From: URNF01 sp045594105
Lineage (GTDB): Bacteria > Bacillota > Clostridia > Oscillospirales > Acutalibacteraceae
Reading direction: 5' to 3'
DNA length: 11,583 bases
Assembly (NCBI GenBank): GCA_045594105.1
Contig: JAZNXY010000139.1
Location: forward strand, 1 to 11,583
Made by a program: the position numbers and the translations under genes. Shown one piece after another: positions 1 through 6,256 of this stretch; position 1 is the stretch's first letter; each line of letters begins with the position of its first letter. The notes beneath the pieces were generated by a model. The model worked only from the letters and a program-made list of their open reading frames with translations. It made no database searches and was not told where the DNA came from.

Positions 1-11
1 TTGTAGTTCAT
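1..11 (-). CDS. Start of a gene leaving the window at the left edge (partial, 5' end only)
   Basis: On the minus strand an ATG at 11-9 is followed by two complete codons (Asn, Tyr) before the window ends. It is preceded by a strong Shine-Dalgarno sequence, AAAGGAGGA (25-17), with a 5-base spacer. That spacing and strength make a real translation start likely, but nothing can be said about the product. The start codon lies inside a 14-bp inverted repeat listed separately. The terminator of the traX-like gene lies upstream, so this gene is probably transcribed from its own promoter within roughly 25-130. Confidence 0.6.
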
Positions 12-73
12 ACGAATCCTCCTTTGGTGTTTATTGTGTGGTAACTTTATTCTACCAGAGATTCGTATGAACT
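5..73. repeat. 14-bp perfect inverted repeat spanning the start codon of the left-edge gene
   Basis: AGTTCATACGAATC at 5-18 is the exact reverse complement of GATTCGTATGAACT at 60-73, with 41 bases between. The right arm would lie in the 5' leader of the minus-strand mRNA; the left arm covers the last bases of the Shine-Dalgarno, the spacer, the ATG and codons 2-3. If transcription starts upstream of 73, the leader could fold over the start codon. Alternatively the arms are paired sites for a DNA-binding protein. The pairing is seen directly; the role is inferred. Confidence 0.6.
17..25 (-). promoter_or_regulatory. Shine-Dalgarno site of the left-edge gene
   Basis: The minus strand reads AAAGGAGGA, a near-perfect anti-16S match, 5 bases before the ATG at 11-9. 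It is the main evidence that a gene begins here. Confidence 0.7.
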
Positions 74-122
74 TCTATTTTATTTTGCTAAAGTGTTGCA
101 CTTGATAGTATAACTCACCGGA

Positions 123-160
123 AGAATAAAAAGAGCAGACACGATGTGTCTGCTCTTTTT
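123..160 (-). terminator. Intrinsic terminator of the traX-like gene
   Basis: A perfect 15-bp stem (128-142 with 146-160) closes a 3-base loop. On the minus strand it begins 3 bases after the traX stop codon and ends in a T-rich run (TTTTTATT). The A and T flanks are symmetrical, so it could also stop plus-strand transcripts. Confidence 0.9.
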
Positions 161-163
161 GCA

Positions 164-862
164 TTAGAAAATCAATGTATCTATGAGGTATAAAACCGCA
201 ATATGTGCAGGATAAAAAATGTAAAAGGCATATTTGAGCTTCGGCGTGCCACGCTTACCGTTATATAAGAACAATAACGGCAAGGCAAGTAAGGCAAACC
301 AAACAAATGACATAGAGGAAAACGTATAAATGCAATACAGCAGTAATCCGACAGAAAAAGCAACGACCTTTTTGGGCTTGTCATTCCATAAAACAACTGT
401 TGAAGGGAGCAGTATGCCGAAAATGTTGTAATCCAAATCAAAACGGAACGGTAAAAACCTTTTCAGAAAAAAACAGATAAACACCGCACAGCACAGCACC
501 GCTGCCACCGCCGCAATGTTTCCGAATGAGTGCTTTTCTTTCAGACGCAGCAGTGAAAAACATAATAAAACGGCGATGGAGAAGGTAAGCAGTATATTCA
601 GGAACAAGAAACGGAAATTGCCGTGTAGAAGTCGTTCGGCGATTTCAACCGACTGACATATAACACCAAGGGAAAACAGTTGTAAAAAGTAGCGGGTTTT
701 ATTGCGGGTGTGTATACATCCTTCACCGATGAGAAAGGCAAACAGAGGCATCGCAAGACGACCGATATACCGAAAAACGAGATATTGGGGGAAGAGGACA
801 TATCCGATGTGGTCAATCAACATCGCAATACAGGCAATGATTTTGAGCTTATTTCCCGTCAC
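164..862 (-). CDS. TraX-family polytopic membrane protein
   Basis: This 232-residue hydrophobic protein has the hallmarks of the TraX family: an N-terminal helix with LKIIACIAMLIDHIG (residues 6-20, containing Asp17-His18), an IGRLAMPLFAFLIGEG block (33-48) and a C-terminal FYPAH motif (216-220) before the last helix. About seven to eight membrane segments are visible. TraX was named for F-pilin N-acetylation, but many chromosomal homologues in Firmicutes stand alone; the resemblance suggests an integral-membrane acyltransferase, and the substrate is unknown. No conjugation gene lies nearby. I place the start at GTG 862-860, because GGAGG lies 8 bases upstream and the longer frame's TTG at 925 coincides with the -35 box of the promoter. 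The gene is monocistronic, between its own promoter and its own terminator, and is divergent from the esterase operon. Confidence 0.88.
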   Translation of the reverse strand: MTGNKLKIIACIAMLIDHIGYVLFPQYLVFRYIGRLAMPLFAFLIGEGCIHTRNKTRYFLQLFSLGVICQSVEIAERLLHGNFRFLFLNILLTFSIAVLLCFSLLRLKEKHSFGNIAAVAAVLCCAVFICFFLKRFLPFRFDLDYNIFGILLPSTVVLWNDKPKKVVAFSVGLLLYCIYTFSSMSFVWFALLALPLLFLYNGKRGTPKLKYAFYIFYPAHIAVLYLIDTLIF

Positions 863-870
863 AAGCAACA

Positions 871-876
871 CCTCCG
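871..876 (-). promoter_or_regulatory. Shine-Dalgarno site fixing the traX GTG start
   Basis: The minus strand reads CGGAGG at 876-871, 8 bases before GTG 862-860. No comparable site precedes the longer TTG start at 925. Confidence 0.75.
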
Positions 877-896
877 TTAAAAGTATTTTCAACAAA

Positions 897-925
897 ATTA
901 TAATGTTGTCGTTCTGGAATGTCAA
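897..925 (-). promoter_or_regulatory. Consensus sigma-A promoter of the traX-like gene
   Basis: On the minus strand TTGACA (925-920) and TATAAT (902-897) are separated by exactly 17 bases, a perfect match to the housekeeping consensus. Transcription should begin near 890, giving a leader of about 28 bases before the GTG start. This makes traX probably strongly expressed unless repressed; no operator is obvious. Confidence 0.88.
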
Positions 926-980
926 TAGGAGATGCTATCGGGCGTTTGGAGGACTTTTTTGGCTTTTTCCGCACTTTGAC

Positions 981-1009
981 TTGCTTTTATTAATAATAAG
1001 TAGTATACT
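981..1009 (+). promoter_or_regulatory. Promoter of the esterase-to-symporter operon
   Basis: TTGCTT (981-986) and TATACT (1004-1009) are 17 bases apart, about 30 bases upstream of the ATG at 1040. A second TTGACT at 976-981 is too far from the -10 box (22 bases). The -10 box sits in a perfect 10-bp palindrome, TAGTATACTA (1001-1010). It is divergent from the traX promoter. Confidence 0.7.
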
Positions 1010-1039
1010 AACTCTGTGTGTTGCGAGGGGTGATTATAT

Positions 1040-1666
1040 ATGATACGAACTGAACATACAGATGATAGGTGGAAGTTCTCGTTTGTAACATATGAACCGC
1101 AAGAAAAGCCGGCTTCACTGCCACTGATTATCCAGTTACACGGTGCGGGTGAACGTGGTGATGACTTGTCTTTGGTAGATGTGAATGGGTTTTCCGCTTT
1201 GTTGAAAGAACGGGACTATCCCTGCCTTTTTGTGATGCCACAATGCCCGAGGGATACCTTTTGGGCGGCACGTGTGGAATCGCTCGTCGCATTTGTGGAA
1301 CAGTTGAAAGAAGTATATCCTGTTGATGAAAACCGCGTGTATCTGACGGGACTCAGTATGGGTGGCTTTGGTACCTGGTATACAGCGATGGCACGCCCCG
1401 ATTTGTTTGCGGCAATCGCACCGATGTGCGGCGGCGGTATGGCGTGGAATGCACATGCCCTGACAATGCCTGTGTGGGCATTTCACGGGGTGGATGACCC
1501 TGCTGTTTCGGTAACCCAATCGGATGAAATGGTAGAAAAATTGAAGCAGCTGCATCGTACGGTAAAATATAACCGTATGGACGGTGTGGGACACAACGTT
1601 TGGCAATACGGCTATACCGATGAATTGATACAGTGGTTATTGTCCCAAAAGCGGGGAGAGGAGTGA
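1040..1666 (+). CDS. Alpha/beta-hydrolase fold esterase (phospholipase/carboxylesterase-like)
   Basis: This 208-residue cytoplasmic protein has no signal peptide. The alpha/beta-hydrolase signature is complete: an HGAGERG segment (34-40) that would form the oxyanion hole, the nucleophile elbow GLSMGG with Ser106, Asp153 in HGVDDPAVS and His185 in GVGHNVW. The length and the HGAGERG/GLSMGGFGTW pattern match the small dienelactone-hydrolase or phospholipase/carboxylesterase group, which cleaves esters of small acyl or feruloyl substrates; the natural substrate cannot be read from the sequence. GAGGGGTG lies 7 bases upstream of the ATG. It is the first gene of the operon, and its stop codon is only 5 bases before the TerB-like gene. 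Confidence 0.88.
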   Translation: MIRTEHTDDRWKFSFVTYEPQEKPASLPLIIQLHGAGERGDDLSLVDVNGFSALLKERDYPCLFVMPQCPRDTFWAARVESLVAFVEQLKEVYPVDENRVYLTGLSMGGFGTWYTAMARPDLFAAIAPMCGGGMAWNAHALTMPVWAFHGVDDPAVSVTQSDEMVEKLKQLHRTVKYNRMDGVGHNVWQYGYTDELIQWLLSQKRGEE

Positions 1667-1671
1667 CCGAA

Positions 1672-2133
1672 ATGGAAAAGTTAAAAGTGTATGCGGAAAG
1701 CTTTAAGCTGAAGTTTGAGAAGTTTATCACCGGCTGTGATGCACTCGAGGAATTGGGCTTGTGGGATAAGGAACAGAACGGTGAAATGGAGGCGTTCTAT
1801 TCCGCCGATATGGTGAGCGTGATTATTCGTCTCACGGCTGTTGACGGAAAAATCGTGTATGATGAAGTGAAATATATTAACGATGTTTTTGGCTTTTCGT
1901 ATACGGTAGAAGAATTACGTGCTATTTATGCAGACTGTAAAGAAGCTATTGAAACGGTGTTTTCGGAGGACCTTGCCAACGGATACTCCTTGATGAAACG
2001 TATCAACGAGAAGCTGGCAGAGGCATACAAGGAATTGATTTTACTGATTTGTGATATTGTCATTGAAAGCGACGGCGTGATTGCCAATGCCGAAACAGAA
2101 ATGGCAAAGAAGCTGAAAGCACTTGGTAAATAA
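1672..2133 (+). CDS. TerB-like protein
   Basis: This is a 153-residue soluble, acidic, mostly helical protein. Two DG-x5-E motifs, Asp58-Gly59...Glu65 and Asp134-Gly135...Glu141, lie in equivalent positions of two halves, as in the TerB tellurite-resistance fold, which is a pseudo-symmetric helical bundle that binds metal through acidic residues. Family membership is inferred from this pattern (AVDGKIVYDE and ESDGVIANAE). TerB-like domains occur in stress, membrane-associated and phage-resistance proteins, so tellurite itself need not be involved. The ATG at 1672 was chosen because AGAGGAG lies 8 bases upstream, overlapping the end of the esterase gene; the longer frame from 1633 would start inside the esterase without an RBS. 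No other ter gene is present. Confidence 0.75.
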   Translation: MEKLKVYAESFKLKFEKFITGCDALEELGLWDKEQNGEMEAFYSADMVSVIIRLTAVDGKIVYDEVKYINDVFGFSYTVEELRAIYADCKEAIETVFSEDLANGYSLMKRINEKLAEAYKELILLICDIVIESDGVIANAETEMAKKLKALGK

Positions 2134-2135
2134 GA

Positions 2136-2540
2136 ATGAAAATCATTGTCTGTCTGGATGATAAAAACGGTATGCTGTTTAACAACAGACGTCAAAGCAG
2201 TGATCGTTTGTTGCGTGAACGCATCCTGTTGCTCACCAAGGGTGCTCGGCTGTGGATGAATACATACTCCGCAAATCAGTTTGCACAGGATGAAAATATC
2301 TTGGTGGATGAGCACTTTATGGAAAAAGCAGAACAGGGCGATTATTGCTTTGTTGAAAATACAGATGTTTTGCCTTTTGCGGAAGCAATAGAGGCGGTCG
2401 TTGTATACTGTTGGAATGCGGTGTATCCGTCTGATATGCACTTCCCGACGACTCTCTTGGAAGGTAAGACGCGGATATCTGCCAAAGATTTTGCGGGCTA
2501 TTCTCACCCGAAAATCACCGAGGAGATTTACGAATGGTAA
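2136..2540 (+). CDS. Small conserved protein of unknown function
   Basis: This is a 134-residue soluble protein with no signal peptide or membrane segment. It starts with a beta-strand-like IIVCLDD, followed by GMLFNNRRQS (12-21), a WMNTYS block near residue 40 and a C-terminal DFAGYSHPKITEEIY segment. I recognise the overall pattern as one repeated among clostridial genomes, but know no function. Some database entries for such proteins carry the label ribonuclease Z; I see no metallo-beta-lactamase HxHxDH motif, so I reject it. The ATG lies 2 bases after the TerB-like stop with only a weak RBS, suggesting translational coupling. The 3' end overlaps the nuclease gene by 7 bases, so the three are almost certainly co-translated. 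Confidence 0.82.
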   Translation: MKIIVCLDDKNGMLFNNRRQSSDRLLRERILLLTKGARLWMNTYSANQFAQDENILVDEHFMEKAEQGDYCFVENTDVLPFAEAIEAVVVYCWNAVYPSDMHFPTTLLEGKTRISAKDFAGYSHPKITEEIYEW

Positions 2541-3424
2541 CAAAGAACATACGTGTATTGACGTGCCTTGTAGTGTTGCTTCTTACTGTGACTGCATGTG
2601 CCGCACCGCTACCACCGTCTTCTATGAACGCAGATGCGTATACTGTAGATACGGTCCCTGCGTTCAACGGCAGCCCGTATATAGCAATAAACGGAAACGA
2701 GCCGTCCTTTGCGTCGACGGAGCTGGTGACGGAAGGGTATGAAAGATACGCACCGTTGGATTTACTCGGTCGATGCGGTACTGCAATGGCTTGTGTCGGC
2801 AAGGAAATGATGCCGACGGAGGAACGTGGCAGCATCGGCAGTGTGAAACCATCGGGTTGGCAAACAGTCAAATATGATATTGTAGACGGCAAATACCTGT
2901 ATAACCGCTGTCACCTTATCGGGTATCAGCTGACCGGTGAGAACGCAAATGAACAAAATCTGATAACAGGTACACGGTTTCTCAATATAGAAGGAATGCT
3001 GCCGTTTGAAAATATGGTCGCAGATTATGTGAAGGAAACAGGCAACCACGTCATATACCGTGTGACACCTGTTTACGATGGCGTCAATTTGGTGGCACGT
3101 GGCGTACAGATAGAAGCAAAATCGGTGGAGGATCAAGGCGAGGGCATTTCCTTTAACGTATATGCCTATAATGCACAACCGGGTGTTTCTATCAACTATT
3201 TGAACGGTGACAGTGTCTTGGAAAGCGAGAAGACAACGGTCGTTACCACAATACGGGAAGTATCAAAACAACAATATGTCCTTAACACAAGCTCTAAGAA
3301 AATACACCTACCCTCGTGCGGGGCTGTAAAATCTGTAAAAGAGGCCAATAAAAGTGTGGTGTATGAGTCCAAAGAGTCTTTGCTGAAGCAAGGATATGAG
3401 GCGTGCAAAAGCTGCAATCCGTAA
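2534..3424 (+). CDS. Lipoprotein DNA/RNA non-specific endonuclease with C-terminal Ada-like zinc module
   Basis: This 296-residue protein starts with a lipoprotein signal peptide: a hydrophobic core and the lipobox V-T-A-C with Cys22, so it should be anchored outside the cell membrane. The central domain (about 45-200) is of the beta-beta-alpha-metal nuclease family (EndA/DNase type): RCHLIGYQLTG with candidate catalytic His127, then Asn151 and Asn160, whose 9-residue spacing matches the two active-site Asn residues known in streptococcal EndA. The C-terminal 50 residues hold His258, Cys262, Cys291 and Cys294 in a YVLNT...HLPSC...GYEACKSC arrangement, which resembles the Ada-type zinc-binding module often appended to secreted clostridial nucleases. 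The role is probably extracellular DNA breakdown for uptake or nutrition. GAGGAG lies 8 bases upstream of the ATG, inside the preceding gene. Confidence 0.87.
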   Translation: MVTKNIRVLTCLVVLLLTVTACAAPLPPSSMNADAYTVDTVPAFNGSPYIAINGNEPSFASTELVTEGYERYAPLDLLGRCGTAMACVGKEMMPTEERGSIGSVKPSGWQTVKYDIVDGKYLYNRCHLIGYQLTGENANEQNLITGTRFLNIEGMLPFENMVADYVKETGNHVIYRVTPVYDGVNLVARGVQIEAKSVEDQGEGISFNVYAYNAQPGVSINYLNGDSVLESEKTTVVTTIREVSKQQYVLNTSSKKIHLPSCGAVKSVKEANKSVVYESKESLLKQGYEACKSCNP

Positions 3425-3458
3425 GGGATGAGATTATAAAAGGGAAAAGGTTATAAAG

Positions 3459-4814
3459 ATGAAGGAACAGAGAAGCAATTTTACAGGTAAAATCGGTTTT
3501 GTTTTGGCGGCGGCAGGCTCTGCTGTCGGCCTTGGCAATATTTGGCGTTTTCCGTATTTGGCGGCAAAATACGGCGGCGGTATTTTCTTGTTGGTATATT
3601 TGATACTTTCGGTCACATTCGGTTTTGTGCTGTTGTGTGCGGAAATTGCACTTGGCAGAAAAACAGGACAAAGCCCTATCAACGCATTTAAATCTCTTGA
3701 TAAACGCTTTACCTTCGTCGGTTGGCTGGCGGCGATTATTCCTGCAATCATTCTGCCGTATTATTCGGTCATCGGCGGCTGGGTTGCAAAATATTTTGCT
3801 GTTTTTGTAAGCGGCGGTATGCAAACGGCGGCGACCGACGGCTTTTTTGAGTCTTTTATTGCGTCTCCCATACAACCGATCGGCTTGTTCCTTTTGTTTA
3901 TTGGCTTGACGGCGCTGATTGTGCTTTTCGGCGTGGAGAAAGGCGTGGAAAAGGTCAGCAAGGTGATGATGCCCGTTTTGGTTGTGTTGACCGTCTTTAT
4001 TGCGGTATACACCATGTTGATGCCGGGGGCAATGCGGGGTGTTGTGTACTACTTAAAACCCGATTTTTCGCATTTTTCTGCAACCACCGTGTTGGCGGCA
4101 ATGGGCCAGCTGTTCTATTCGATGTCCATTGCGATGGGTATTATGATCACCTACGGCTCGTATATGAAAAAGGATATCAGCATTGAAACTTCTGTCAAAC
4201 AAATCGAATTGTTTGATACGGGCATTGCCTTCCTTGCGGGTCTTATGATTGTTCCGGCAGTCTTTACTTTCTCGGGCGGCGATGCGGCGGCACTGAACAA
4301 GGGCCCCGGTCTCATGTTTGTAACCTTGCCAAAGGTTTTTGAATCGATGACGGGTGGTGCCATCATTGGTGCGGTATTTTTCTTTATGGTGCTGCTTGCG
4401 GCGCTGACCTCCTCTATTTCCCTTATGGAAACAGTAGTATCCGTGCTGCGTGATAAACTCGGTTGGGGCAGAAAAACGAGCTGTTTTGCCGTTTTGGGAC
4501 TTTTGTTGTTGCTTGGCGTGCCTTCTTCGCTCGGATTTGGCCTGTGGAGTGATTTTTCTGTTGCAGGCCTGACGATTCTCGATATGTTAGATTTTCTCAG
4601 CAACAGCGTTCTGATGCCGATAACGGCGATTTTCACCTGCGTTTTTGTTGGCTTCGTTATTGGTACAAAGTCGTTGACCGATGAGATTGAACTTAGCGGT
4701 AAGTTTAAGCAGAAAAAGATGTTTGAGGTGGTTATCAAATACGTGGCTCCGATCTGCATTTTATTGATATTGATAAGTTCAGTTTTGGATGGACTTGGCA
4801 TTATGAAGATATAA
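3459..4814 (+). CDS. SNF/NSS-family sodium-dependent transporter (LeuT-type)
   Basis: This 451-residue protein has about 11 membrane helices, as in bacterial Tyt1/MhsT-type members rather than the 12 of LeuT. Helix 1 carries AAAGSAVGLGNIWRFPY, the unwound substrate- and sodium-binding segment (Gly24, Asn27). Helix 6 carries FYSMSIAMGIMITYGSY, helix 8 LTSSISLME with the expected sodium-site Thr-Ser-Ser, and the loop after helix 4 has VEKVSKVMMP. These are diagnostic of the neurotransmitter:sodium symporter family, which in bacteria imports amino acids; the particular substrate cannot be assigned. AAAAGG lies 8 bases upstream of the ATG. Only 34 bases separate it from the nuclease gene, with no terminator visible, so it is probably the last gene of the operon and ends at the terminator at 4817. 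Confidence 0.93.
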   Translation: MKEQRSNFTGKIGFVLAAAGSAVGLGNIWRFPYLAAKYGGGIFLLVYLILSVTFGFVLLCAEIALGRKTGQSPINAFKSLDKRFTFVGWLAAIIPAIILPYYSVIGGWVAKYFAVFVSGGMQTAATDGFFESFIASPIQPIGLFLLFIGLTALIVLFGVEKGVEKVSKVMMPVLVVLTVFIAVYTMLMPGAMRGVVYYLKPDFSHFSATTVLAAMGQLFYSMSIAMGIMITYGSYMKKDISIETSVKQIELFDTGIAFLAGLMIVPAVFTFSGGDAAALNKGPGLMFVTLPKVFESMTGGAIIGAVFFFMVLLAALTSSISLMETVVSVLRDKLGWGRKTSCFAVLGLLLLLGVPSSLGFGLWSDFSVAGLTILDMLDFLSNSVLMPITAIFTCVFVGFVIGTKSLTDEIELSGKFKQKKMFEVVIKYVAPICILLILISSVLDGLGIMKI

Positions 4815-4816
4815 TG

Positions 4817-4853
4817 AAAACACTCCGAAGATTTCCTTCGGAGTGTTTTTTAT
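4817..4853. terminator. Bidirectional terminator between convergent symporter and acyltransferase genes
   Basis: A 14-bp perfect stem (4817-4830 with 4836-4849) closes a 5-base loop. T-runs follow on the plus strand (4846-4851), and the minus-strand reading ends in TTTTCATT. It starts 2 bases after the symporter stop and abuts the acyltransferase stop, so it serves both. Confidence 0.92.
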
Positions 4854-6121
4854 TTTTGGGAGGCGGTGCTTTGGTGTATTTTATACATTTCTTCGGCAGC
4901 CAGGCGTGCTTTGGCGACAACGGCATCCTTTTTGGGGAAACAATAGTATAAGCGTTCTTTATTGCCGATACAGATGACGTCGCCGATTTCGTACCAATAA
5001 TAGTCGGCATATAAGCCGTAGCAGGACTTAGGTGATTGGGTGTATTCCAATTTGTCGTCACAGCCGGTCAGCTTGAATCCGTCTGCCGTATGCATCAGTT
5101 GTCCGTCTCCGACCATGTAAATGGCTTTGTAATCGGACAAAATGCCGATATCTACTGCGGTATCTAAAAGGTATTCGCCGCTTTCGATTTCTTTGCGTAC
5201 ACACTCTCGTTCCCAGTTGTACCAATCGGGTATGTGAGAGAACGCAGTGTCTCCGTCGGTTGCGGCCAACTGCCCGTACGCATTCATCTCATATACCTTG
5301 CCGCAAGCGTGACAGGTGAGGTGGATGCCTTTACCTTCGGTTTTGCCTTCTGCATAGCAATGCGGACAACGATACAGAATACGGTGTAATCCGTCTGCAC
5401 GGAACGATGCATCGACAACAACACCGTCTTCTTTTTGCTTTGCGAAATTATCAAAAGTAAAAGCAGCATCGATAATGGCATCTATTTCTTCGACACTTTT
5501 CTCTTTGATTTCTTCTCTGGTTAATAAGCAATGAAGGTTGGCAGACACCTTGACCTTCCTTTTTTGCAACCCGTTATATAAAGGGTCACGCAGAAATGCA
5601 CCGTCGGTCAAAACGGTCAATACGGATACATCTAACTTTTTCAGCAAGGTGCCGAGATGACGGGGAAGGGGAGTGGCACATCCGTCAAAGCTGTAACTCG
5701 CCTCCGGATACATCAGGATACTGGTCTTTAGTTTATTGACAGTATACAGCATATCTCGGATAAGACCTACGTCGGTAACGAACTTTTGGGTGGGAATGCA
5801 GCCGATTTGCCGCATTAACCATTCCTTCCCAACAAAACCGTCGGAGGTACACACAATACAGTACGGTTGCGGATAGAAAAGCTTAGAAACGATTTCGAGG
5901 TCGATAAAGCTTGAATGATTCATCAAAATAAGATAGGGGCCTTTGCCCGCTTTGTCCATGCGGCTTTTGGTAAAGCCAAAACGTGTGGCAACTAGATCGG
6001 GAATGGCGGCAATGCGGATAATGGTACGAAACAGGATATGCGGTTTTTTCGGACGTTTATGTGCGGGCCTTTTACGAGAGACAGCATACTCGAAAGATAC
6101 ACGCTTTTGTTTAATCTTCAA
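4850..6121 (-). CDS. PlsC-type 1-acylglycerol-3-phosphate acyltransferase with zinc-ribbon C-terminal domain
   Basis: The protein has 423 residues. The N-terminal half (about 30-210) is an acyltransferase of the PlsC/LPLAT superfamily: NHSSFID gives the catalytic H-x4-D pair His69-Asp74, SDGFVGKEWLMRQIGCIPTQ is a plausible second block, and YPEASYSFDG (Glu140) replaces the usual FPEG motif. Classical PlsC enzymes of about 240 residues make phosphatidic acid at the membrane. Here an extra half follows, with a CPHC...CHAC zinc ribbon (Cys252, 255, 270, 273) and a Trp/Tyr-rich beta domain, so the acceptor may differ. I start it at TTG 6121-6119, because CGGAGGGG lies 6 bases upstream and the promoter's start point falls near 6147. 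The ATG at 6142 would leave almost no leader. It is monocistronic. Confidence 0.87.
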   Translation of the reverse strand: MKIKQKRVSFEYAVSRKRPAHKRPKKPHILFRTIIRIAAIPDLVATRFGFTKSRMDKAGKGPYLILMNHSSFIDLEIVSKLFYPQPYCIVCTSDGFVGKEWLMRQIGCIPTQKFVTDVGLIRDMLYTVNKLKTSILMYPEASYSFDGCATPLPRHLGTLLKKLDVSVLTVLTDGAFLRDPLYNGLQKRKVKVSANLHCLLTREEIKEKSVEEIDAIIDAAFTFDNFAKQKEDGVVVDASFRADGLHRILYRCPHCYAEGKTEGKGIHLTCHACGKVYEMNAYGQLAATDGDTAFSHIPDWYNWERECVRKEIESGEYLLDTAVDIGILSDYKAIYMVGDGQLMHTADGFKLTGCDDKLEYTQSPKSCYGLYADYYWYEIGDVICIGNKERLYYCFPKKDAVVAKARLAAEEMYKIHQSTASQK

Positions 6122-6127
6122 AAGAAA

Positions 6128-6135
6128 CCCCTCCG
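6128..6135 (-). promoter_or_regulatory. Shine-Dalgarno site deciding the acyltransferase TTG start
   Basis: The minus strand reads CGGAGGGG, 6 bases before TTG 6121. This site would lie within codons 3-5 of the longer ATG frame, which has only a weak purine stretch in front. Confidence 0.75.
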
Positions 6136-6153
6136 TCGACATTCTTTGTTAAT

Positions 6154-6182
6154 ATTCTACAATATTTTCTTTGGATTAGCAA
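6154..6182 (-). promoter_or_regulatory. Promoter of the acyltransferase gene
   Basis: On the minus strand TTGCTA (6182-6177) and TAGAAT (6159-6154) are 17 bases apart. The predicted start near 6147 gives a 26-base leader to the TTG start. Confidence 0.7.
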
Positions 6183-6204
6183 GGTAAATTATTTCCTATT
6201 ACCC

Positions 6205-6233
6205 TTGTATTTTTATGACGTCGGTGGTATCCT
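6205..6233 (+). promoter_or_regulatory. Candidate promoter of the AEC permease gene
   Basis: TTGTAT (6205-6210) and TATCCT (6228-6233) are 17 bases apart, and TGG precedes the -10 box, giving an extended -10 element. The start would fall near 6240, 17 bases before the ATG at 6257. The -10 match is imperfect, so this is a candidate only. Confidence 0.45.
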
Positions 6234-6256
6234 TTTACAGAAAGAAGGAATGTGAG

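Noticed and set aside
66..104. 13-codon plus-strand frame starting in the right arm of the left-edge inverted repeat
   Set aside because: It has no adequate RBS, and the ATG arises simply because the repeat copies the start region of the other strand.
85..114. Possible plus-strand promoter TTGCTA-18-TATAAC before the terminator at 128
   Set aside because: It would give only a very short RNA ending at the hairpin; the match is modest and no product is evident.
164..862. Sign of a conjugative element because of TraX
   Set aside because: No relaxase, coupling protein, pilus or integrase gene is present, and chromosomal TraX homologues are common in Firmicutes.
702..1043. 113-codon plus-strand frame over the traX promoter region
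   Set aside because: It is antisense to traX, has no RBS, crosses both divergent promoters and has no recognisable motif.
2136..2540. Ribonuclease Z assignment
   Set aside because: There is no HxHxDH metal-binding motif, and 134 residues is far shorter than genuine RNase Z.
4151..4801. 216-codon minus-strand frame inside the symporter gene
   Set aside because: It is a shadow of the strongly supported NSS gene, with low-complexity composition and no RBS or motif.
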